Positions 1 through 8,794 of a DNA stretch of 32,642 nucleotides are shown one piece after another. The stretch spans positions 1-32,642 of the forward strand of contig JACRCU010000253.1 of NCBI GenBank assembly GCA_016218865.1. The letters run 5' to 3'. Within the stretch, counting starts at the first letter, position 1; each line of letters starts with the position of its first letter. Under the pieces are notes generated by a model. The model was not told where the DNA came from, made no database searches, and worked only from the letters and a program-made list of their open reading frames with translations. This DNA is from Deltaproteobacteria bacterium. Lineage in GTDB: Bacteria > Myxococcota_A > UBA9042. A program made the translations under genes and the position numbers.

Positions 1-140
1 ACCGATCAGAAACCTGAATCCAACGGTACACGTCGCGGCGGGTCGCGGCAGCGCCCGCTTGCGACCCACCCAGCATCATTGAGTTTTCGTCAGACCGCGT
101 TTCCGTTGCTCGGGGCCTCGGAGGTTTCTGATTGACGTTC
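1..140. other. left-edge non-coding stretch with nested inverted repeats
   Basis: No coding region is supported here. Two inverted repeats are nested. The outer one is 11 bp and perfect (atcagaaacct at 5-15 with aggtttctgat at 122-132). The inner one is 7 bp and perfect (gggtcgc at 40-46 with gcgaccc at 61-67), and extends to 9 of 10 pairs with one mismatch. The right outer arm ends 8 bp downstream of the hydrolase stop codon. There is no U-run after either stem, so a standard intrinsic terminator is not supported. It could be a structured RNA 3' region, a REP-like element or chance. Confidence 0.35.
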
Positions 141-1016
141 TTAGTCGTTCGCGCTGGCGAAGCGCTCAGCCAAGAAGTCGGCGATCACCCCGTTGACCTG
201 ATCCGGGAACTCCAAAAGTGCATAGTGCGTGCCACCTTGCACTACGTATAGCCGCGCCCCCGGCATCCGCGCGAACAGTTCGCGGCCGATGCGCAGCGGC
301 GTCAGCTGATCGCGGTCGCCGTGGACGATGAGCGTCGGCACCGTCACGTGGCCCAGCACGTCGCGCGCCGAGTGGTGGTGGGCCGCGCGCGACAGCTCGA
401 TCAGCGTACCCAGGTGCAGGCGCGAAAAGTCCTCTAGAACCTTGGCCAAGTGCGGGTGGCGGTGGGTGACCACCCCCAGGCGGTGCAGCGCGTGTGGCGC
501 CTTGGGGTGGGCCAGCGCCAGCCGCACCACCGGCGTCAGCAGTGCGCCCGGCCGGTGCAGCACCTTGAGTAGGGGCACAACCGCTTGATCACCATAAGGG
601 ATCGGCAGGGCACCCTGCAGGGTGTGCTCGAAGGGCCCGCCCAGCAGCACCATGCCGGCCACGCGCTGGCGGATGCGGCGGTAGATCTCCAGGCTGATCT
701 GCACGCCCAGGCTCCAACCACCCAAGATGATGGGCTGATCGTCGTCCCAGCCGGCTCCGCGCAGGGCAGCGATCGCGTCGTCGGCATGGTGCACTACGCC
801 GTAGCAGCGCCGGTCCGCCGGCCGATCCGAATCGTAGCAGCCGCGCATTTCCCAAGTGAGAATCGAGTACTCGGGTCCCAGCCGCTCGCGCAGCAGCGTC
901 CAAGCCGACGGCGGCGTCCCCAGTCCGGGCGGCAGCAGCCAGCGGCGCGGCCCGTCGCCCAGGCGATGCCAGCGGATCTTGGTGCCGTCGGCCGAGCGCG
1001 TAAAATCGGTTGCCAT
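141..1016 (-). CDS. alpha/beta hydrolase fold protein
   Basis: A 291-residue, probably cytosolic alpha/beta hydrolase; no signal peptide is seen. The nucleophile elbow is GGWSLG with Ser102. The acid lies in HGDRDQLTP (Asp236, or possibly Asp234), and the catalytic His is His264 in GGTHYALLEF. The oxyanion region is PPGLGTPPSAW near residue 30. The layout (core sheet, helical cap at about 130-215, then the acid and His) is that of the esterase/haloperoxidase-like group of about 270-300 residues. The substrate cannot be told from sequence. The ATG at 1016 is preceded by GAGGAG with a 7 nt spacer (complement of 1024-1029). It is transcribed divergently from the 1444-residue membrane protein gene, with 120 bp between the starts. 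Function as a hydrolase is confident; the specific reaction is unknown. Confidence 0.88.
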   Translation of the reverse strand: MATDFTRSADGTKIRWHRLGDGPRRWLLPPGLGTPPSAWTLLRERLGPEYSILTWEMRGCYDSDRPADRRCYGVVHHADDAIAALRGAGWDDDQPIILGGWSLGVQISLEIYRRIRQRVAGMVLLGGPFEHTLQGALPIPYGDQAVVPLLKVLHRPGALLTPVVRLALAHPKAPHALHRLGVVTHRHPHLAKVLEDFSRLHLGTLIELSRAAHHHSARDVLGHVTVPTLIVHGDRDQLTPLRIGRELFARMPGARLYVVQGGTHYALLEFPDQVNGVIADFLAERFASAND

Positions 1017-1136
1017 GGTTCAACTCCTCGCAAAAACGCGCATCATGGTAGCCGTGTCGCGGCGATTCGTCACGGCGAAACAAGCGGCCGGCCTGTGCGT
1101 CAAAGCCGGCGGGCCCTGGGCCTTCGGGAGGCTGGT
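1017..1136. other. divergent intergenic region between hydrolase and large membrane protein
   Basis: A 120-bp gap holding the ribosome binding sites of both flanking genes (ctcctc at 1024-1029 for the minus gene, gggagg near 1125-1130 for the plus gene). Promoters for both must lie here or inside the opposing gene. I could not pick a convincing -35/-10 pair on either strand. Confidence 0.4.
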
Positions 1137-4100
1137 ATGCGGACCTTGCTCGGCGGAGTTGCCAAACTTGGGATGATCGTTGCCGTCTTGCTGGTGGCCT
1201 GCCCGGCCGTGGCGCTGCCGCCGCCGCCAGCGGTGCCGCCCCTGCTCGAACCCTGGCAGCCCTGGGTCCTGCACGACGAGCCCGATCTGCTGTGCGCCTC
1301 GCTGGGCAACGACAGCCGCGTCTGCGCCTGGCCTGGGCACCTGGTTCTGCAAGCTTCTGAAAAGGCAGGCAGTTTCGAGCTCGACGTCTGGCTCGATCAC
1401 AGCGCCCTGGTAGGCCTGCCCGGCGACAAGACCTTGTGGCCGCAAGACGTGCGGCTGGACGGCCAGCCCGCCTTGGTGCAGGCCAGCTCGGCCGGCGTGC
1501 CGCAACTCCGCGTACCCGCAGGGCACCACCAAGTCACGGGCGCGCTGCCGTGGCACGAGATCCCCGAGATCCTGGCGCTCCCCGGCGACGTGGCGGTGGT
1601 GGAGCTGACCTTGCGCGGGGCGCCGGTCGAGCACCCGCGCCGCGACGATGTGGGCCGGCTGCTGCTGCAAAAAGACGGAGCGGCGGCCGCCGAGACCGAC
1701 TCGCTGTCGATTACCGTGGCGCGGCGCCTGGAAGACGGGGTGCCGCTGCGCCAGACCACCCGCCTGACCCTGCGCGTGGGCGGCAAAGCCCGCGAAGTCC
1801 TGCTGGGGCCGGTGCTGAATGCCGGTTTCCGGCCCACGCACTTGACCAGCCCGATTCCTGCGCAGCTGGGCGGCGACGGTGCCTTGCGCGTCCACGTCCG
1901 CCCCGGCACCCACACGGTGGAGATCTGCAGCGTGCTGGCCGCGCCGGTCGCGGCGATCGCGGTGATGGAGCTGAGCGGCGACATGTGGGAACTGCCCGAA
2001 ACCTGGGTGTGGCAGCCCGACGAGACCCTGCGTTCGGTCGAACTGAGCGGCCTGGCGGCCGTGGATCCCGAGCGCACCCAGCTGGCCGACGACTGGAAGA
2101 AGGGGCGCTGCCTGGTGGCCAGTCCGGGCCAGAGCCTGACCCTGAAGGTGACGCGGCGCGGCGAGCAGCAGGCGCCGCCCAATCAGTTGAATTTGCAGCG
2201 CGACTGGTGGCTGGACCTGGACGGACAGGGGCTGACGAGTCGCGACCATCTGACCGGCACCATGCACCAGGGCTGGCAGCTCCAGGCCAGCGCGGGCTGG
2301 CAGCTGGGCCACGTGGCGGTGGGCGGCCAAGACCAGTTGGTGACATTGGGCGAAGGCGCGACCGCGGTAGCTCTGTCGGGCGCCGAGCTGCGCACTGGAA
2401 ACCTGAACGTTGACGCTGAATTGCGTATGAAGGGCCCGCCCGGCGAACTGCGCGCGGTGGGCTGGAACGCCGACGTGCAGTCGCTGCGCACCACCTTGCA
2501 CCTGCCGCCGGGTTGGACGCTGCTGAGCGCCCACGGCGTGGACCACTTGCCGCGCACATGGCTGGATTCGTGGACGCTTTTCGACTTCTTCTTCATCCTG
2601 CTGGTCACCATCGGCTTTGGCCGCCTGCTCGGCTGGTTGTGGGGCGGACTGTGGCTCCTGGCGCTGGTGCTGTGCCACGACCAGTTCGATGCCCCGCAAG
2701 TCCTTTGGATCTTTGCCCTGATCGGCTTGGGCCTGCTGGCGGTGCTGCCGGCCGGGCGCTTCCGCCAGGTGGTGGTGGTGGGGCACGCGCTGGTGCTCGT
2801 GTCGCTCGTTTCGGTGGCAATTGGCTTTGCTGCCGGCCAGTTGCGGCATGGCCTGTACCCGCAGGTGCCGGGGAGCGACGGGTTCGGCGTGATCGACGGG
2901 CTGGTCCAGACCGAGCGCGCCGACCTGGCCCCGATGGCAGCCCCACCCGCGCCCGAAGCGGCGGCCGGTGCCGCCCAGGACTTGGAACAGGCTGCGCAAG
3001 CCGGCGAAAAGAAAGAAGCCGAGGCGGCTCAACGCCAGGAGGCGGTGCTCAAGCTCGCCGAGTCGGACAAGGACTCCAACGCGCAGAACGCCTTCCAGGT
3101 GGTCAGCCGCACCACCCGCCAGGCGCCCGGCAAGAAGGCCAAGTGGTCCTATGGCAACCAGAACATTCAGCAAATCGACCCGCAGGCGGTGGTGCAGACC
3201 GGCCCTGGCGTGCCCACCTGGCACTGGAGCAGTTGGCAGCTGGGCTGGTCGGGCCCGGTGCGCGCCGACCACACCATCGAGCTGTGGCTTCTGAGTCCGC
3301 GCGCCAACCTGGTGCTGGCGGTGCTGCGGGCCCTGCTGGTGCTGCTGCTCAGCGCGCGGCTGCTGGACCTGGGGCGCCTGAAGCGGTGGCTGGGCACCCT
3401 GCAAGTTGGCCCAGAGACTGGGATTCTGCTGGCGGCGCTCCTGCTACCCAGTCTGTGGCCGCAGCCGGTTCAGGCCACCGAGGCGCCCCCGTCCGACGTA
3501 CTGGACACGCTGCACAAGCGACTGGTGGCGGCGCAGCAGTGCGAGGGGCCGTGCCTGGTGGCGTCGCAGCTGGAACTGCGGGCCGATGGCCAGCAACTCA
3601 AGATGATCGCGGATGTCTCCGCGCAGCGGCCGGCGGCATGGGTCATCCCGGGGCCCGGCGACGCCGCCGATGTGCGGCGCGTGCTGATCGACGACCAGCC
3701 GACCCGCGACCTGCGGCGCGGCGACGACGGTCTGCTGCAAGTCCGCGTCCCGACTGGCTACCACCGTATCACGGTCGAGGCGCTGCTGCCGCGGCGGGCG
3801 GTGATCGACCTGCAGCTGGGCGCCGAGACCTTGGCGCACCGGGTGCGCTTCGTCAGCAGCGACTGGAACATCGACGGCCTGGACCCGGCCGGAGTGCCGC
3901 AACAGAGCGCCCAGCTCACCCGCCGCGAGGCGCCAGCGGCCCTGCCGGGCGGGGCGACGGCCGCCGAAGGTATCGACAGCGCTGTGGATTTGCCGCCATG
4001 GTTCCGGGTGGAGCGGCAACTGCACCTGGGGCTGCCCTGGCAAGTGCACACGGTGGTGCGCCGCGAGGTCTCCGACCGGCCGCTGCTGGTCAAGGTGCCG

Positions 4101-5471
4101 CTGCTGCCGGGCGAGGTGGTCCTGACCGACGGCGTGCGCGTGGAAGAGGTGGTGGCGGGCCAACCCGACAAGGGCCGGCGCGTGCTGGTGAATTTTGCCC
4201 GCGGCGTCGATGCGGTCGAGTTCGACGGCCAGCTGCCGATGCCCGACGGCGGCCGCGCCGACTTCAAGCTGGAGGCGCCGCGCGGCGAGCCGTGGACCGA
4301 GACCTGGAGCCTGGAATGCTCGGCGATCTGGCGCTGTTCGCACCAGGGCCTGGCCCCGGACCACAGCCGCGACCCCGACGACGCGGTGCTGCGGCCGCTG
4401 TGGCGCCCCTACCCGGGCGAGGCGGTGGCGGTGCACGTCGATCGGCCGCGCGGTGCCCCGGGCCAGAGCATCACCATCGACTCGGTGACCTACCGCGTCA
4501 CGCCGGGCCAGCGCCTGCTGTCGGCCACCCTGACTCTGCAAGTGCGCGCGTCGCAAGGGGGGTGGCAGAAGCTGACCTTGCCCGCCGGCGCTGACGTGCA
4601 GACGGTGACCTGCGCCGGCAAGCCACGCAACCTGCGGCCCGACAAGGGGGTTCTGCAGATTCCCTTGGAAGTGGGCCGGCAGCAGGTGGTGGTGGCGTGG
4701 CAGCAGCCGTGGGACCGATCGCTGGGCGAACACGTGCCCGAGCTCAGCTTGGGCGGTCCGGCCGCCAACGTGACCGTAGAGCTGTTGTTGGGCGCCGACC
4801 GCTGGCTGCTGTGGACGCGCGGTCCGGCCTGGGGCGCGGCGGTGCTGTTCTGGAGCCGCTTTGCCCTGGTGCTGTTGGCCGCCTTGGCGCTGGGGCGGTT
4901 GCGCGGGCTGCCGCTGCAGACGCGCCACTGGCTGGGGCTGGCGCTGGGCCTGGCCCCGCTGCCGCCGCTGTTGGCCTTGGCGGTGGTCGGCTGGGTGGTG
5001 GTGGTCGGCTGGCGCCGCCGCTACGGACTGCAGGGCTGGGGCGAGGGCGGTCGCCTGCTGCCGAACGCCCTGCACAACCTGCTGCAGCTCGCGCTGGCCG
5101 GCTGGACGCTGTTCGCCATGGCCACCTTGTACGGCGCCATCCACCAAAACCTCTTGCTCGACGTGGACATGCAGGTCGCCGGCATGAACTCCACGGGGAC
5201 GCTGCTGCGCTGGTACGTCGACCGCATCGACGGTGCCTTGCCCGCCGCACGGGTCTGGTCGCTGCCCCTGTGGGTGTGGCGGGCGCTGATGCTGGGCTGG
5301 GCGCTGTGGCTGGTGCTGCTGCTCACCAAGCTGCTCCCGTGGGCCTGGCGCGCCTATGCCAGCGGAGCGCTATGGCGCCACGCCGACAAGCAGCGCGTGC
5401 CGGCCGCCGAGGTGGCCCCACCGCCTACACCGCCGCCAGCGGGCCGCGCGCCGCTCCCGCCCGCCGAGTAG
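1137..5471 (+). CDS. large exported multi-pass membrane protein with duplicated ectodomain, function unknown
   Basis: 1444 residues from the ATG at 1137, chosen because GGGAGG sits 6 nt upstream and a Sec signal follows at once (MRTLLGG, a hydrophobic run, then PAVALPPPP). The frame is open further upstream, but that part lies antisense to the hydrolase. The order is: periplasmic region about 27-478; a membrane block about 480-570 (FFFILLVTIGFG onward); a charged Ala/Glu/Gln-rich stretch about 580-660, possibly coiled coil; a hydrophobic block about 722-780; a second periplasmic region about 781-1236; a C-terminal membrane block about 1237-1408; and a Pro/Ala tail. The two ectodomains share a motif: WPQDVRLDGQPA...LRVPAGHHQVTGALPW (from about 100) and AADVRRVLIDDQPT...VRVPTGYHRITVEALLP (from about 842). 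I do not recognise a named family. It is followed after 66 bp by a Cys-rich lipoprotein gene on the same strand. Confidence 0.85.
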   Translation: MRTLLGGVAKLGMIVAVLLVACPAVALPPPPAVPPLLEPWQPWVLHDEPDLLCASLGNDSRVCAWPGHLVLQASEKAGSFELDVWLDHSALVGLPGDKTLWPQDVRLDGQPALVQASSAGVPQLRVPAGHHQVTGALPWHEIPEILALPGDVAVVELTLRGAPVEHPRRDDVGRLLLQKDGAAAAETDSLSITVARRLEDGVPLRQTTRLTLRVGGKAREVLLGPVLNAGFRPTHLTSPIPAQLGGDGALRVHVRPGTHTVEICSVLAAPVAAIAVMELSGDMWELPETWVWQPDETLRSVELSGLAAVDPERTQLADDWKKGRCLVASPGQSLTLKVTRRGEQQAPPNQLNLQRDWWLDLDGQGLTSRDHLTGTMHQGWQLQASAGWQLGHVAVGGQDQLVTLGEGATAVALSGAELRTGNLNVDAELRMKGPPGELRAVGWNADVQSLRTTLHLPPGWTLLSAHGVDHLPRTWLDSWTLFDFFFILLVTIGFGRLLGWLWGGLWLLALVLCHDQFDAPQVLWIFALIGLGLLAVLPAGRFRQVVVVGHALVLVSLVSVAIGFAAGQLRHGLYPQVPGSDGFGVIDGLVQTERADLAPMAAPPAPEAAAGAAQDLEQAAQAGEKKEAEAAQRQEAVLKLAESDKDSNAQNAFQVVSRTTRQAPGKKAKWSYGNQNIQQIDPQAVVQTGPGVPTWHWSSWQLGWSGPVRADHTIELWLLSPRANLVLAVLRALLVLLLSARLLDLGRLKRWLGTLQVGPETGILLAALLLPSLWPQPVQATEAPPSDVLDTLHKRLVAAQQCEGPCLVASQLELRADGQQLKMIADVSAQRPAAWVIPGPGDAADVRRVLIDDQPTRDLRRGDDGLLQVRVPTGYHRITVEALLPRRAVIDLQLGAETLAHRVRFVSSDWNIDGLDPAGVPQQSAQLTRREAPAALPGGATAAEGIDSAVDLPPWFRVERQLHLGLPWQVHTVVRREVSDRPLLVKVPLLPGEVVLTDGVRVEEVVAGQPDKGRRVLVNFARGVDAVEFDGQLPMPDGGRADFKLEAPRGEPWTETWSLECSAIWRCSHQGLAPDHSRDPDDAVLRPLWRPYPGEAVAVHVDRPRGAPGQSITIDSVTYRVTPGQRLLSATLTLQVRASQGGWQKLTLPAGADVQTVTCAGKPRNLRPDKGVLQIPLEVGRQQVVVAWQQPWDRSLGEHVPELSLGGPAANVTVELLLGADRWLLWTRGPAWGAAVLFWSRFALVLLAALALGRLRGLPLQTRHWLGLALGLAPLPPLLALAVVGWVVVVGWRRRYGLQGWGEGGRLLPNALHNLLQLALAGWTLFAMATLYGAIHQNLLLDVDMQVAGMNSTGTLLRWYVDRIDGALPAARVWSLPLWVWRALMLGWALWLVLLLTKLLPWAWRAYASGALWRHADKQRVPAAEVAPPPTPPPAGRAPLPPAE

Positions 5472-5537
5472 CCTGCCGCCCGCCGCCAATTTGCGCGACC
5501 GCGCCGGCTCGCGTACCGTTTGGGCCGGAGGCTCCGC

Positions 5538-7991
5538 ATGATCCCACGCGCGCCGCATTGGCGTTGGTCCCTAGTTGTCCTGGTCGTTTCCACGGTTTGC
5601 AGCTTGACGGCCTGCGGCGACATGCCCGCCGATACCGACAAGGTCGACAGCGCCACCGCCGTGACCGACGCCAGCACAGGCGACGCGAGCACCGGCGACA
5701 GCGCCGGCAGCGACACGGTCCCCACCGACACCATGGCCGGCGACGCCGCGGGGTGCACCCAGCAAAATACCTGCGCGGCCAAGGGCTTGGTGTGCGACCC
5801 CGCCAGCGGCGCCTGCGTGGCCTGCCTGACCAACGGCGACTGCGGCGACGGCGCCACCTGCACCAACCACCAGTGCACGCTGAGTCAGAGCTGCGACGGC
5901 GAGGCACCGGCCTGCGAGTCCCTTGGCGCCGTGCGGGTTTGTGACCCCATCAGCCACACCTGGCAGATCATCGCCTGCGGCGGCAAAAGTGTGTGCAGTG
6001 GCGGCGCCTGCCTGGTGAGCAAGTGCGCGCCGGACCAACTGCTCTGCGAAGGCAAGACCGCGGTCAAGTGCAGCAGCGACGGCCTGCAGACCACCCTGGT
6101 CAGCGACTGCGCTGCCAAGGGCCAGGGTTGTCTGGCCGGCCAGTGCGTGTCGCAGGTCTGCACGCCGGACCAGGCCACGTGCCAGGGCACGGCGATCGCC
6201 GTGTGCAGCCCCGACGGCATGGAGCAGCAGGTCGTGTTCGACTGCTCGATCTACAACGCAATCTGCGTGGCGGGCGACTGCCAGAAGCTGCCCTGTGCGC
6301 CCGGCACGTACGGCTGCATGGACAAGGAAGTCGTCAAGTGCAGCGACACCGGCTTCACTACCGTGGAGGATTGCGGCGCCAAGGGCCAAACCTGCGAAAA
6401 CGCCAGCTGCGTGGCGGCAGTCTGCCTGGCAGGCGAGGTCACCTGTACCGGCACGGTCCTCAACTACTGCAACGGCTCCGGCTCGGCGTGGCTGGAAGCG
6501 GTCGATTGCGCCATGGCCGGCAAGGGCGGCACGGGCATGTGCCTCAACGGTGCTTGCGTCGATCTGCCCTGCTTGCCCGGCGGCATCGGCTGCCAAGGGG
6601 ACACGGTCGTCCAGTGCGGGGCGACCAGCGAGGTCACGCCCATCGAGGACTGCGGATCCAAGGGCCTGCTCTGCATCAGCGGCACCTGTCAGGTGCCCGT
6701 GTGCCAACCCAACGAGTCGGTATGCGACGGCACCAAGGTGATGTACTGCGATGGCGGCAAAGCCTGGGTCGACGGGGGCGACTGCGCCGCGTTCGGCAAG
6801 GGGGCGTGCTTCCAGGGCCAGTGCATCAAGGCGCCGTGTCCGCCGGGCGGCATCGGCTGCGCCGGCCTGGACGTGGTGCAGTGCGACGCCAACGGCGGCT
6901 GGGCCGTGATCGACCCGTGCAGCGAGCAGGGCAAAGCCTGCAGCGGCGGCGTGTGCCAAGTGCCGGTCTGCGCGCCGAACACCACCAGCTGCAACGGCAG
7001 CATAGCGATGGTGTGCAGCCCGGACGGCATGACCTGGTACGCGGAGCAAGACTGCTCCAAGCAAGGCCAATTCTGCGACCAGGGCAAGTGCATTTCGCAA
7101 CTGTGCACTGCCGGCACTACCGGCTGCTTTGGCAAGTCCACTGCGGTTTGCGCCGCCGACGGCATGGCCTGGAGCGAGACCCCCTGCGGCAGCAAGGTCT
7201 GCGACGCCGGCGCCTGCACCGCGGCCAAGTGCGCACTCCCCAAGACCTATCCCGCCGACGCAGTGTGGCTGCACTGGATCGAGCCCAAAAGCGGCACCGG
7301 CTGCGACCTGAACGGCGACGGCAAGGCCGACAACACCCTGTTCAAGATGATCGGCATCGTCCTGGCCGGCGGGCAGGGCCCCTTTGGCGGCGGCAAGCCG
7401 TTCGTCATGGCCCTGGTCGCCCAGAACTATTCCACGGCCGGCGCGGCCTTCGAGCTGCAATTGCTGCCCAGCTTGACCGTGGCCGGCACGCCGGTCTGCG
7501 AGCCGTTTGAAAAAGGCGTCCAGAACTGTTCGCTGGTGCCCGATGTCAGCGGCTATCAGCTGAGCAGCGCCGCCGCCACCTGTCCGGCGGTCACGGGCTG
7601 GCAAGACGCCAAGGTGACCAACGGCACGCTGCAGGCCGGCGGCCCGGCGGCGACCGTGGCCCTGCCGATGACGGCGGCGCCGACGTCCAAGTCCTACTGG
7701 CTCAAGGGGGCGCGTATCCAGGCCACGGTGCCGTCCGGCGCCACCATGAGCACCCTGAACAGCGGAACGCTGTGCGGCTGGTTGAGCCAGACGGACCTGG
7801 ACACCATCGTCGACAACCTGCCGCCGTCCTTCTATGCCGAGACGGGCATGGATCCGGCCGCGATCAAGACCATGCTCATGCAGAACAGCCCGGCCGACAT
7901 CGACAGCGACGGCAACGGCAGCCCGGATGCCTACTCGTTCGGCCTGGACTTTGCCGGCGACCCGGTCACGCTCGCGCCGGTCATGCCGTGA
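5538..7991 (+). CDS. lipoprotein with about ten six-Cys repeats and a Ca-loop-containing C-terminal domain
   Basis: 817 residues from the ATG at 5538 (GGAGG with a 7 nt spacer; a TTG 18 bp upstream has no better signal). The lipobox is LTAC with the lipidated Cys at 26, followed by an Asp/Ser/Thr/Ala-rich tether to about residue 75. From about 118 to 565 there are about ten repeats of roughly 43 residues with six Cys each, of the form C-x5-6-C-...-C-...-C-...-C-...-C, e.g. CAPDQLLCEGKTAVKC. Repeats often contain GCxG, VQC/VKC and KGxxC. The last ~250 residues are a separate domain with an Asp-rich calcium-type loop DLNGDGKADN at 590 and a second, DIDSDGNGSPD, at 787. Presumably it is surface- or periplasm-facing, with disulfide-stabilised repeats. 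No enzymatic motif is seen and function is unknown. Its stop lies 22 bp from the convergent end of the next lipoprotein gene. Confidence 0.87.
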   Translation: MIPRAPHWRWSLVVLVVSTVCSLTACGDMPADTDKVDSATAVTDASTGDASTGDSAGSDTVPTDTMAGDAAGCTQQNTCAAKGLVCDPASGACVACLTNGDCGDGATCTNHQCTLSQSCDGEAPACESLGAVRVCDPISHTWQIIACGGKSVCSGGACLVSKCAPDQLLCEGKTAVKCSSDGLQTTLVSDCAAKGQGCLAGQCVSQVCTPDQATCQGTAIAVCSPDGMEQQVVFDCSIYNAICVAGDCQKLPCAPGTYGCMDKEVVKCSDTGFTTVEDCGAKGQTCENASCVAAVCLAGEVTCTGTVLNYCNGSGSAWLEAVDCAMAGKGGTGMCLNGACVDLPCLPGGIGCQGDTVVQCGATSEVTPIEDCGSKGLLCISGTCQVPVCQPNESVCDGTKVMYCDGGKAWVDGGDCAAFGKGACFQGQCIKAPCPPGGIGCAGLDVVQCDANGGWAVIDPCSEQGKACSGGVCQVPVCAPNTTSCNGSIAMVCSPDGMTWYAEQDCSKQGQFCDQGKCISQLCTAGTTGCFGKSTAVCAADGMAWSETPCGSKVCDAGACTAAKCALPKTYPADAVWLHWIEPKSGTGCDLNGDGKADNTLFKMIGIVLAGGQGPFGGGKPFVMALVAQNYSTAGAAFELQLLPSLTVAGTPVCEPFEKGVQNCSLVPDVSGYQLSSAAATCPAVTGWQDAKVTNGTLQAGGPAATVALPMTAAPTSKSYWLKGARIQATVPSGATMSTLNSGTLCGWLSQTDLDTIVDNLPPSFYAETGMDPAAIKTMLMQNSPADIDSDGNGSPDAYSFGLDFAGDPVTLAPVMP

Positions 7992-8013
7992 CGCGCGAAC
8001 CGACGCCGGGGCC

Positions 8014-8754
8014 CTACGGGCACCATTTGTCCTTGTCGGGACAGCAATCGCCCATTTCTGTGCAGACCTCGTCGCAGTAGCAGCTGCCCGCCGAGGTGCC
8101 GCAAGAGCCCTGGCAACTGCCCATGACCGGGCCGCAATCCTGCGGGCAGCCGTTGGACTCGCCGGGGGCGCAGTTGCCGTCGCCGCAGCTGGGCTTGTCC
8201 GGGCAGTCGCTGGAGCAGGTGTACCAACTCTCGGTCGCGGTCGAGCAGCTGCCGTTGCCACACGGGTCTTGGCCGGTGCAGTCGCTGGGGCAGATCTGCG
8301 CGGTTTCCGGGTGGTTGCAGGCCCCGTCGCCGCAGGTGGCGACCACCGGGCAGTCGGTGGGGCAGCTGACGGCCTCGCCCGGGTTGCAGGCTCCGTTGCC
8401 GCAGGCGCCCGTCATGGTGCAGTCCTTGGCGCAGTTGCCGGCGGTCTCGCCTTTGGTGCAGGCGCCGTCGCCGCAGACGGACTGGATCTTGCAGTCTGCA
8501 GGGCAGGTTGCGGCCGTTTCGCCGGCGGAGCACGCGCCGTCGCCACAGCTGGGTGCCGTGTCGCTGTCGGCCGCCGCGACTTCGCCGCCCGTATCTCCCG
8601 TATCTCCCGCGCCGTCCGCGCCGTCGCTGTCGCCGGTGGCATCGGCGGTGGCGTCGACCGCGGTCGCCGGGCCAGGGGCCGTCTCGCAGCCCGCCGCCGC
8701 TGCGCCCATGGTCAGTGCCATCAGCAAGTGGCAGAAAATACGACAGTGTGGCAT
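8014..8754 (-). CDS. Cys-rich lipoprotein: six CGxGxC repeats plus somatomedin-B-like domain
   Basis: 246 residues from the ATG at 8754. That start is chosen because MPHCRIFCHLLMALTMG gives a signal peptide with lipobox AAGC (lipidated Cys23) and a GAGG lies just upstream; an in-frame start at 8820 would add 22 residues and bury the signal. A tether rich in Asp, Ala, Gly and Thr spans about 24-68. Six repeats of about 22 residues follow, each with four Cys: CGDGACSAGETAATCPADC is the first, and the pattern is CG[DN]GxCxxxE...CxxDC. The end (about 212-245) has eight Cys spaced as in somatomedin-B domains, including CYCDEVC and GDCC. It is the last gene of a minus-strand set, starting 40 bp after the stop of the 610-residue radical SAM gene, so co-transcription is likely. 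It may be a structural or binding protein, or a substrate of the adjacent radical SAM enzymes; the latter is inference only. Confidence 0.85.
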   Translation of the reverse strand: MPHCRIFCHLLMALTMGAAAAGCETAPGPATAVDATADATGDSDGADGAGDTGDTGGEVAAADSDTAPSCGDGACSAGETAATCPADCKIQSVCGDGACTKGETAGNCAKDCTMTGACGNGACNPGEAVSCPTDCPVVATCGDGACNHPETAQICPSDCTGQDPCGNGSCSTATESWYTCSSDCPDKPSCGDGNCAPGESNGCPQDCGPVMGSCQGSCGTSAGSCYCDEVCTEMGDCCPDKDKWCP

Positions 8755-8794
8755 GGCGCCTCGCCCCCGGATCGCCGAGAAGCACACGAGCATC

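Noticed and set aside
5-132. Integron attC site or intrinsic terminator
   Set aside because: No conserved attC core triplets, and no T-run after either stem; the outer loop is over 100 bases.
585-1136. N-terminal extension of the large membrane protein
   Set aside because: The frame is open, but the stretch lies antisense to the hydrolase, lacks a ribosome site, and the signal peptide begins at 1137.
1020-3404. Long minus-strand frame opposite the large membrane protein
   Set aside because: It is Gln/His/Arg-rich with no recognisable domain and no start signal. The plus strand has a signal peptide and membrane segments; GC-rich codon use leaves the antisense open.
7992-8013. Bidirectional terminator between convergent lipoprotein genes
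   Set aside because: Only 22 bp, GC-rich, with no stable stem plus T-run on either side.
5571-8261. 896-codon minus-strand frame across the two Cys-rich lipoprotein genes
   Set aside because: Ala/Gly/Arg composition and no domains; it runs antisense to clear lipobox and Cys repeats on the plus strand and out of frame with the minus lipoprotein.
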